DNA of 64,000 bases. It comes from Leifsonia sp. SCN 70-46. Its GTDB lineage: Bacteria > Actinomycetota > Actinomycetes > Actinomycetales > Microbacteriaceae. The stretch spans positions 372,001 through 436,000 of the forward strand of contig MEFY01000002.1 of the NCBI GenBank assembly GCA_001725325.1. The letters run 5' to 3'. The notes below the pieces were generated by a model. It did not search any database. It worked only from the letters and a program-made list of their open reading frames with translations, and had not been told where the DNA came from. This document shows, in pieces, positions 58,162 to 64,000 of this stretch; position 1 is the stretch's first letter, and each line of letters opens with the position of its first letter. A program made the translations under genes and the position numbers.

Positions 58162-58982
58162 TCGTCAACAAGTCCGAGTACGTGATCGGGCGCATCGTGC
58201 TCGTCGTGGTGCTCATCCTCACCCTCATCCCGCTCGTCAACATGCTCTCCGCCGCTCTGCAGCCCGCCGACACGAACCCGACGGGCCTGACCTTCCCGGC
58301 CGACCCGCAGTGGGGCAACTTCGTCACCGCCTTCACCACCGGCAACGTCTGGCGGCTCATGGGGTCGAGCCTCTTCATCGTCGTCTTCGTGGTGCCGATA
58401 AGCCTGCTCTTCGCGACGCTCGCGGGCTATGCCCTCGGCAACCTGCGCATGCGCGGCGGGCGCTTCGTGTTCCTCTTCCTCATCCTCGGGCTGACCATCC
58501 CGTTCGAGGCGCTCATCATCCCGCTGTACTACGAGATCCAGGCCATGGGCCTCCTCAACACCCAGTGGGCGGTCATCCTGCCGCTCATCGGCCTGTACAT
58601 GCCGTTCAGCGTCGTGTGGATGCGCGCGCACTTCCTCGGCGTGCCGCAGGAGCTGTCGGAGGCCGCCCGGGTCGACGGGGCCGGGATGCTGCAGGAGTTC
58701 CGGCGCATCCAGCTGCCCCTCGCCCGCCCCGCGCTCTCGGCCCTCGCGATCCTGCTCTTCCTCTGGACGTGGAACCAGTTCCTGCTCCCGGTCGTGCTCA
58801 TCTCAGACCCGCTCAACCGCACGGTCGCCGGCGCGCTCACCTTCTTCCAGGGGCAGTACTACTCGAGCATCCCGCTGCTCAACGCGGGCGCGCTCATCAT
58901 CATCGTGCCGACGATCCTCGTGTTCGTGATCTTCCAGCGCCAGTTCATCGCAGCGCTGCTGCAGGGCGCGGTCAAGGGCTGA
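58158..58982 (+). CDS. CUT1 ABC sugar permease (MalG/UgpE-like)
   Basis: 274-residue six-helix permease with the EAA motif SEAARVDGAGMLQEFRRIQLPLARPAL (trimmed) and the usual ending FQRQFIAALLQGAVKG of the MalG family. Starts inside the stop of the first permease (ATGA). The glycosidase gene follows four bases later. Confidence 0.92.
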   Translation: MIVNKSEYVIGRIVLVVVLILTLIPLVNMLSAALQPADTNPTGLTFPADPQWGNFVTAFTTGNVWRLMGSSLFIVVFVVPISLLFATLAGYALGNLRMRGGRFVFLFLILGLTIPFEALIIPLYYEIQAMGLLNTQWAVILPLIGLYMPFSVVWMRAHFLGVPQELSEAARVDGAGMLQEFRRIQLPLARPALSALAILLFLWTWNQFLLPVVLISDPLNRTVAGALTFFQGQYYSSIPLLNAGALIIIVPTILVFVIFQRQFIAALLQGAVKG

Positions 58983-58985
58983 CCG

Positions 58986-59960
58986 ATGACGTTCACACTG
59001 GACACCCACTGGGTGTGGGACTTCTGGCTGGCCGACGACGGCGACCTCTTCCACATGTACTACCTCCACGCGCCCAAGTCCCTCGGCGACCAGCACCTCC
59101 GCCACCGCAACGCGCGCGTGGGCCATGCGACCTCCGCCGACCTCGTCGAGTGGAGCGACCTCGGGCCCGTGCTCGGCCCGGGCGCCCACGGGAGCTTCGA
59201 CGAGACCGCGACGTGGACCGGCAGCGTGCTGAAGGGGCCCGACGGCCTGTGGCGCATGTTCTACACCGGGTCGCGGTTCCTCTCCCCCGACACCAACGCC
59301 AACATCGAGACCGTCGGGGTCGCCACCTCCGGAGACCTCCACACGTGGACGAAGGCACCCGGGCCCGTCGCCGAGGCCGACCCGCGCTGGTACGAGAAGC
59401 TGGGCGACTCCGGCTGGCCCGAGGAGGCCTGGCGCGACCCGTGGGTCTACGCCGACCCCGACGGCGACGGATGGCACATGCTCGTCACCGCACGGGCGAA
59501 CTCGGGAGACGAGCTCGACCGCGGCGTCATCGCCCACGCGACGTCGTCCGACCTGGCGACGTGGGAGGTGCGGCCACCCCTGAGCGAGGTCGGGGCGGGG
59601 TTCAAGCACCTCGAGGTGCCGCAGGTCGTCGAGTCGGACGGCCGCACCGTGCTGCTCTTCTCCTGCGACGGCCCCGCACTCGCGGGCGCGCGGGCCGGCG
59701 GTACGGGCGGGATCTGGGCGGTCCCCGCGGACTCCCCCACGGGCCCGTTCGCGACTACCGACGCGGGCCTCGTCGTCGACGAGCGCCTCTACAGCGGGCG
59801 CATGATCGTCGACAGGAGCGGCGAGCTCGTCCTGCTCGCCTTCGAGAACTCCACGAACGACGGGCACTTCGTCGGCTCGCTCTCCGACCCGATCCGGGTC
59901 AGGTGGGATGCCGACGCGCCCACCCTCATCGTGCTCGACCGCTTGGAGGAACCGGCGTGA
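58986..59960 (+). CDS. Five-bladed beta-propeller glycosidase (GH32/GH43-like)
   Basis: 324-residue cytoplasmic protein of the furanosidase superfamily. Likely catalytic residues are the nucleophile Asp in HWVWDFWLADDG, a stabilising Asp in WRDPWVYADPDGDGW (RDP motif, as in GH32/GH68) and an acid/base Glu in HLEVPQVVESDG. No secretion signal. It probably splits the oligosaccharide imported by the CUT1 system. It differs from standard invertases (no WMNDPNG box), so fructosidase activity is only one possibility. Confidence 0.78.
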   Translation: MTFTLDTHWVWDFWLADDGDLFHMYYLHAPKSLGDQHLRHRNARVGHATSADLVEWSDLGPVLGPGAHGSFDETATWTGSVLKGPDGLWRMFYTGSRFLSPDTNANIETVGVATSGDLHTWTKAPGPVAEADPRWYEKLGDSGWPEEAWRDPWVYADPDGDGWHMLVTARANSGDELDRGVIAHATSSDLATWEVRPPLSEVGAGFKHLEVPQVVESDGRTVLLFSCDGPALAGARAGGTGGIWAVPADSPTGPFATTDAGLVVDERLYSGRMIVDRSGELVLLAFENSTNDGHFVGSLSDPIRVRWDADAPTLIVLDRLEEPA

Positions 59961-61129
59961 CCACTCTTGTCCACGGCACGACATCGCCGGGGTTCGACCG
60001 GGTGCGCGACGCCTTCGAGGCGGCGTTCGACGGCAAGCCGGACATGGGCGGCGCGGTCGCCGTGTTCCAGCACGGACGGCAGGTCGTCGACCTCTGGGGC
60101 GGCATCAAGGACGAGCGTGACCGGCAGCCGTGGCTCCACGACACGCCCGGCGTCGTGTTCTCGTGCACGAAGGGTCTCGTCTCCATCCTCGCCGCGAGGC
60201 TCGTCGAGGAGGGGCGCCTCGACTACGACGCGCGGGTCACCGACTACTGGCCGGAGTTCGGCGCCGCGGGCAAGGCGGACGTCCGCGTCTCCGACCTGCT
60301 CGCGCACCGTTCGGGGGTGTCCGCGCCGCGGGTGGCGCTGACCCCCGACGACGTTCTCGACTGGGACCTCGTCGTGGGCCGTCTCGCGGCGCAGGAGCCG
60401 CTCTGGAAGCCCGGCGCGGGCTACGCGTACCACGCGCTCACGCACGGGTGGCTCGCGGGAGAGGTCGTCCGCCGCATCACGGGGCTCACCGTCGGCGGGT
60501 ACTTCCGGCAGCTCATCACCGAACCCCTGCACGCGGAGGCGTGGATCGGGCTCCCGCCCGGCGAGCACCCGCGGGTCGCGCATATGCAGGTCGGCAGCAC
60601 CCTCGCCCAGCTCACGGCGCAGCAGGCTTCGACCCGCGTACCGGGACGGATCGACTGGTCGAACGAGGCGATGACGCTGGGCGGCGCCTTCCCGCCGGAG
60701 CTCGTCTCCGACCGCGGCGGCTTCAACAGCGCCGATGTGCAGGCCGCCGAGATCCCTGGCGCGGGCGGCATCGCGACGGCCAGCGCGCTTGCGGCCATCT
60801 GGTCGGCGACCGTCGTCGAGACCCACGGTGTCCGTCTGCTCGAGGATGCGACCCTCGCGCGTGCCACCGAGGTGCAGACCGAGGGCCCGCCCGTGTGGGA
60901 TGTCCCCGGGCCCTGGCCGCGCTGGGGCATGGGCTTCCAGCTCGACAGCGAGGCCCGCCGCTACCTCGGCCCCACGGGCTTCGGGCACGACGGCGCCGGC
61001 GGGCAGTGCGCGTTCGCGGACCCCGAGTCGGGCATCGGCTTCGCCTTCATCACCAACCAGATGGAGGCCATCGACGACCTCCGCGCCACCCGCATCGTCG
61101 ACGCGCTCCGCGAGGCGCTGCGGGGCTGA
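59957..61129 (+). CDS. Serine hydrolase (beta-lactamase / EstB family)
   Basis: 390-residue class C beta-lactamase-fold esterase. The S-x-x-K motif is VFSCTKGLVSILA, the tyrosine motif is AGYAYHALTHGWLAGE, and a late GFGHDGAGGQCAF corresponds to the KTG-like position. No signal peptide, so cytoplasmic deacylation of an imported acylated sugar is plausible. The GTG start overlaps the glycosidase stop by three bases; last gene of the sugar operon. Confidence 0.88.
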   Translation: MTTLVHGTTSPGFDRVRDAFEAAFDGKPDMGGAVAVFQHGRQVVDLWGGIKDERDRQPWLHDTPGVVFSCTKGLVSILAARLVEEGRLDYDARVTDYWPEFGAAGKADVRVSDLLAHRSGVSAPRVALTPDDVLDWDLVVGRLAAQEPLWKPGAGYAYHALTHGWLAGEVVRRITGLTVGGYFRQLITEPLHAEAWIGLPPGEHPRVAHMQVGSTLAQLTAQQASTRVPGRIDWSNEAMTLGGAFPPELVSDRGGFNSADVQAAEIPGAGGIATASALAAIWSATVVETHGVRLLEDATLARATEVQTEGPPVWDVPGPWPRWGMGFQLDSEARRYLGPTGFGHDGAGGQCAFADPESGIGFAFITNQMEAIDDLRATRIVDALREALRG

Positions 61130-61145
61130 GCGCGGTCGACCCCCT

Positions 61146-61180
61146 CCGCGCCGCGCGCCTGCCAGGGGCGTGCGGCGCGG
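61146..61180. terminator. 14-bp hairpin between the serine hydrolase and gntR genes
   Basis: CCGCGCCGCGCGCC, loop TGCCAGG, GGCGTGCGGCGCGG; thirteen Watson-Crick pairs plus one G-T. It serves two convergent genes. Confidence 0.72.
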
Positions 61181-61187
61181 GTGCGGC

Positions 61188-61832
61188 CTACTCGTCGACG
61201 GTGAGCGTGTGCCAGATGTCGAAGGCCACGATCGAGGCCTGATCGGCCTCGCCGCGCGCCAAGAGGTCGATGAGCTGCTCGTGCACGTCGAACGACGAGT
61301 CGTCATCGCCGCTGAAGCGCTGCCGCTCCGCCCGGCGCACCAGGGGGTCGAAGTGGTCGAGCACCGACTCGACCGCGTGGTTGCCGAGGATGGCGACGGG
61401 GATGCGGTGGAGCTCCTCGTCGATGTCGAGCGCGAGCTTCACGTCGCCCTTGCGCACGGCCTTCGCGAAGCGGCGGTTGGCGTCGCGCATGCGCTCGAGA
61501 TCGTCGTCGGACATGAGGCCCGCGACCTGCCGCACCACCATCGCGTGCATGGCGGCGATGACGTCGCGCGCGTCGCTCGCGGCCTTCGCGTCGATGGCGG
61601 TGACGGTCGTGGAGCGCCCGGGCACCGCGACGACGAGCCCGCTCGTGCCCAGACGCAGCAGTGCCTCGCGGATGGGCGTGCGGCTGACGCCCAGCCACTC
61701 GGCGAGCTCGCCGTCCTTCAGCTGCTCGCCCGGCGCGAAAGTGCCGTCGACTATCGCGTCGCGCAGACGCCGGAAGACGTCGTCGCGCAGCAGTGATCGG
61801 TCGACGCCGCCGGAACCTGTGGGAATGGGCAT
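61188..61832 (-). CDS. GntR/FadR-family transcriptional regulator
   Basis: 214-residue regulator: winged helix LRDDVFRRLRDAIVDGTFAPGEQLKDGELA (trimmed), recognition helix VSRTPIREALLRL, then an FCD-type helical effector domain with DEELHRIPVAILGNHAVESVLDH. I use ATG 61832; the track merges it with shadow sequence. Its start codon lies inside one of two identical GCATGCAATATGTTGC repeats in the divergent promoter, implying autoregulation and control of the alpha/beta hydrolase gene. Confidence 0.88.
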   Translation of the reverse strand: MPIPTGSGGVDRSLLRDDVFRRLRDAIVDGTFAPGEQLKDGELAEWLGVSRTPIREALLRLGTSGLVVAVPGRSTTVTAIDAKAASDARDVIAAMHAMVVRQVAGLMSDDDLERMRDANRRFAKAVRKGDVKLALDIDEELHRIPVAILGNHAVESVLDHFDPLVRRAERQRFSGDDDSSFDVHEQLIDLLARGEADQASIVAFDIWHTLTVDE

Positions 61833-61844
61833 GCAATATGTTGC
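61829..61844. promoter_or_regulatory. GntR operator copy 1
   Basis: GCATGCAATATGTTGC overlapping the gntR start codon. The core TGCAATATGTTGCG is one base short of the symmetrical TGCAA-N4-TTGCA. Identical 16-mer at 61898. Confidence 0.65.
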
Positions 61845-61897
61845 GCACAGAATCCACCCCATGGCAAATCTGGAAGTCATCCTTGCCATTACGTACT

Positions 61898-61913
61898 GCA
61901 TGCAATATGTTGC
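61898..61913. promoter_or_regulatory. GntR operator copy 2
   Basis: GCATGCAATATGTTGC followed by ACA, so the core TGCAA-TATG-TTGCA is a perfect inverted repeat. It starts 69 bases from copy 1 in the same orientation. The two copies flank the likely promoters of both divergent genes. Confidence 0.68.
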
Positions 61914-61973
61914 ACATTGACGGCGAAAGACGTCGCCACAACCCTGGCCCCGGCCGATGAGAGAGGAAGCCCC

Positions 61974-62681
61974 ATGAGCACCATCGAAGGAATCAAGAAC
62001 GTCGTTCTCGTCCACGGCGCGTTCGCCGACGGATCCGGCTGGCGCAACGTCTACGAGAACCTCACGGGCCGCGGCTACCGCGTGAGCGTGGTGCAGAACC
62101 CGCTCACCTCCTTCGCGGACGACCTCGCCGCGACCAAGCGTGTGCTCGACGCGCAGGACGGCCCGAGCATCCTCGTCGGCCACTCGTGGGGCGGCACGGT
62201 TATCACCGAGGCGGGCAACCACGACAAGGTCGCGGGACTCGTCTACATCGCCGCGCTCATCCCCGACTCGGGGCAGACCTCGGGCCAGCAGTACGAGGGC
62301 TTCGCGGCCACCCCCGAGTTCGTCATCGACATCGCCGACGACGGCTTCGGCGCCCTGCGGCGCGGGACGTTCGCGAAGGGCTTCGCAGCGGACGCGAGCG
62401 ACGCCGACGCGGCCTTCCTCGAGGCCGCGCAGGTGCCCGTGAACATGGCGGTGTTCGGCGAGGCCGTCACCACGGCCGCGTGGCACACCAAGCCGAGCTG
62501 GGCGGTCATCGCCACCGAGGACAACGCGTTCGACCAGGCGATGCTGCAGCACATGGCGCAGCGCGCAGGCGCACGGATCACGACGACCCCCGGCAGCCAC
62601 GCCGTGTACCTCACGCAGTCCGGAGTCGTGTCCGACGTGATCGCCGAGGCCGCCGAGAACGCTCTCGTCAGCGCGTCCTGA
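61974..62681 (+). CDS. Alpha/beta-fold hydrolase (esterase-like)
   Basis: 235-residue alpha/beta hydrolase. The oxyanion loop is VVLVHGAFADGSGWRNV, the nucleophile elbow SILVGHSWGGTVITEA, with a probable catalytic Asp/Glu in VIATEDNAFD and His in TPGSHAVYL. It is close to the group annotated as salicylate-esterase/HNL-like hydrolases. AGAGGAAG precedes ATG 61974. Probably the main target of the divergent GntR regulator. Confidence 0.9.
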   Translation: MSTIEGIKNVVLVHGAFADGSGWRNVYENLTGRGYRVSVVQNPLTSFADDLAATKRVLDAQDGPSILVGHSWGGTVITEAGNHDKVAGLVYIAALIPDSGQTSGQQYEGFAATPEFVIDIADDGFGALRRGTFAKGFAADASDADAAFLEAAQVPVNMAVFGEAVTTAAWHTKPSWAVIATEDNAFDQAMLQHMAQRAGARITTTPGSHAVYLTQSGVVSDVIAEAAENALVSAS

Positions 62682-62691
62682 CCCTTCGGGA

Positions 62692-62724
62692 AACGGGCCG
62701 GCCCCGGTCGGGGGCTGGCCCGTT
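62692..62724 (+). terminator. 14-bp hairpin between the hydrolase and TRIC-type genes
   Basis: AACGGGCCGGCCCC, loop GGTCG, GGGGCTGGCCCGTT; thirteen Watson-Crick pairs and one G-T. It ends just before the AGGAG of the next gene, so read-through may set the channel's expression. Confidence 0.7.
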
Positions 62725-62743
62725 CCGCACCCCAGGAGACACC

Positions 62744-63388
62744 ATGGCCATCGCCCAGTTCCAGCTCGCCCTCTGGATCGAGCTCGTCGCCGCCGCCCTC
62801 GGAGGCATCCAGGGCGCCCTGTTCGCGGCGACCCAGCGCGCCCACCGCATCGACGTGCTCGGCGTGGTCGTGATCGGCCTGACCGTGTCGCTCGGCGGCA
62901 GCCTGCTCAGGGACGTCGTACTCAACCAGCCGCCCGTGGTGGTCTGGGTCAACTGGTACCTGCTCGTCGCGGGGGCCTCCGCGCTGGTGGGGATGCTCGT
63001 GCAGCCCCTGCTCGCCCGCGCGGTGTGGACGATCACGGTGCTGGACGCCGTCGTGATGGGGCTGTTCGGCGCCATCGCCGCGTCCAAGGCGCTCTCGCTC
63101 GGCGTCGGGAGCGTCGGCGCCCTCGTCGTGGGCGTGATCGGCGGCATCGGCGGCGGACTGCTGCGCGACGTCATCCTCGGCCGCCCGATCTCGGTGCTGC
63201 AGGTCGGCGCCCTCAACGCCGTCGCCGCGGGTGTGGGAGTCGCCACGCTCATCGTGCTCGTGCGGTTCGGCGTACCCGTGCCGATGGCGGGCGTTATCTC
63301 CGCGGCGACGACGGCCGGTGTCCGGCTGGCCGCCGTCGTCTTCAACTTGACGTTCCCCGAGCAGCGCGCGTTCAGCCGCCGAGCGTAG
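62744..63388 (+). CDS. TRIC-type (UPF0126/YadS-like) membrane channel protein
   Basis: 214-residue membrane protein with seven helices arranged as two repeats plus one, the topology of trimeric intracellular cation (TRIC) channels and glycine-channel-like UPF0126 proteins. Each repeat carries the family's GGxxRD motif: SLGGSLLRDVVLNQPP and IGGGLLRDVILGRPI. Substrate (K+ or small amino acid) is unknown. AGGAG precedes ATG 62744. Confidence 0.9.
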   Translation: MAIAQFQLALWIELVAAALGGIQGALFAATQRAHRIDVLGVVVIGLTVSLGGSLLRDVVLNQPPVVVWVNWYLLVAGASALVGMLVQPLLARAVWTITVLDAVVMGLFGAIAASKALSLGVGSVGALVVGVIGGIGGGLLRDVILGRPISVLQVGALNAVAAGVGVATLIVLVRFGVPVPMAGVISAATTAGVRLAAVVFNLTFPEQRAFSRRA

Positions 63389-63413
63389 TCGCCACGTGCG
63401 CTGAACTCCGCCC

Positions 63414-64000
63414 CTAGCTGCTGAGAGCGGTGTTCGGCGGCGTGCGCGCCGCCCGCACGGCCGGGTAGAGCCCCGCGACGGCGCCGACGACGAGGGTCGA
63501 GGCGATACCGGCCACCACGACGAGCACGGGGACCACGATGGGCCATCCGCTCACGATCGCGACCGATGCCGTGGCGATCGACCCGATCGCGGCGCCGGCC
63601 GCGCCGCCGAGGGCCGAGAGCACGAGCGCCTCGATGAGGAACTGCAGCCTGATGTGCTGACGGGTGGCACCCAGCGCCCTGCGAAGCCCGATCTCGCGAC
63701 GCCGTTCGATCACGGAGATGATCATGGTGTTCGCGACCCCGATCGCACCGACGAGCAGAGCGACCGAGCCGAGACCCACGAGCATGCCGGTGAGGGTGTC
63801 GTCCACGGCGTCGACCGCCGCCAGCGCGTCGGAGGGGCGCGTCACGGCGACGCTCGCCGGCGCCCCCGGCTGCACGGCCGGGGCGATGAGCGGGCGCACC
63901 TCGCGGATGCTCGCCTCGTCGATCCGCAGGTAGAGCCTCGTGGGGCTTCCGGCGAACCCGTAGCTGCTCTGCGCGACGGGCATGCCGACGAGGGCGGCAT
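63414..64000 (-). CDS. MacB/FtsX-like ABC transporter permease (5' part outside window)
   Basis: C-terminal 195 codons of a MacB-type permease. The periplasmic region ends near TRPSDALAAVDAVDDTLTG. Three helices then follow, with the family's cytoplasmic loop ERRREIGLRRALGATRQHIRLQFLIEALVLS (trimmed) and the end VAGLYPAVRAARTPPNTALSS. The track's ATG 63983 is internal, since the frame stays open to the window edge. Probably part of a lipoprotein- or peptide-exporting ABC system. Confidence 0.88.
   Translation of the reverse strand, partial: AALVGMPVAQSSYGFAGSPTRLYLRIDEASIREVRPLIAPAVQPGAPASVAVTRPSDALAAVDAVDDTLTGMLVGLGSVALLVGAIGVANTMIISVIERRREIGLRRALGATRQHIRLQFLIEALVLSALGGAAGAAIGSIATASVAIVSGWPIVVPVLVVVAGIASTLVVGAVAGLYPAVRAARTPPNTALSS

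Noticed and set aside
1-64000. CRISPR arrays, insertion sequences, prophage genes, toxin-antitoxin pairs, tRNA or rRNA genes
   Set aside because: I looked for regular spaced repeats, transposase or integrase motifs and tRNA T-loop/CCA patterns and saw none convincing.

Overview
This 64 kb window is high-GC, densely packed chromosomal DNA. It looks like a Gram-positive actinobacterium, most likely a member of the Microbacteriaceae. That placement is inferred from gene content and layout, because no rRNA or taxonomic marker lies in the window. The evidence is a BldC-like protein next to the 32-residue ribosomal protein bS22, a System II cytochrome c maturation cluster, an AspRS of the short archaeal/eukaryal-like type, an ECF42 sigma factor with its DGPF/YciI partner, and many leaderless-type promoters. 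I see no tRNA, rRNA, CRISPR array, insertion sequence, prophage or attachment site.

Layout. Bases 1-4.3 kb (minus strand) hold cytochrome c biogenesis (ccsB, resB, ccdA, a TlpA/ResA lipoprotein) and a histidine phosphatase. Next come a two-flavoenzyme fusion with a divergent HxlR regulator and aspS, and then 8.3-16.3 kb is a core housekeeping stretch: YegP-like protein, glutaredoxin, HAD-IB, bS22, bldC, ArsR, Ktr/Trk potassium uptake, proC, a CDF exporter, tadA and upp. At 16.3-17.2 kb a cysteine-rich, apparently leaderless short ORF precedes a winged-helix regulator. At 17.3-26.4 kb lie an MFS exporter, the ECF42/DGPF pair, MarR plus photolyase, pseudouridine catabolism (a PfkB kinase and psuG), a threonine-aldolase-like enzyme and a FusB-type FBP protein with an attenuator-like leader. 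At 26.5-42.7 kb are an alpha-mannosidase with its GPH symporter, an ArsR/SRPBCC stress operon, amino-acid catabolism (asparaginase, gabD, kbl-tdh) and small regulators.

Bases 42.7-61.8 kb are the most specialised part, made of two carbon-catabolic units. The first is a PucR-headed operon (pucR, acyl-CoA ligase, CUT2-type ABC importer). It faces an SMP-30/cupin pair and an SDR-thiolase-hydroxyacyl-CoA dehydrogenase operon. A shared motif, GTCC-N4-GGGACGAA, lies upstream of pucR and between the other two units. The substrate cannot be read from sequence. The importer's binding-protein gene appears to carry a one-base 3' frameshift. The second unit is a LacI-controlled CUT1 sugar importer with a GH32/43-like beta-propeller glycosidase and a serine hydrolase. 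The window ends with a GntR / alpha-beta hydrolase pair, a TRIC-type channel and the end of a MacB-like permease.

Regulation is unusually legible. At least fifteen genes have a TANNNT -10 hexamer six or seven bases before the start codon, implying leaderless mRNAs. Several divergent gene pairs share one symmetrical -10 element, for example TAGACTA. Convergent pairs often share a CTAG double stop. The two observations I rate highest are the FBP leader, where a leaderless short ORF contains a sequence complementary to the FBP ribosome-binding site, and the cysteine-rich leaderless ORF upstream of the winged-helix regulator.
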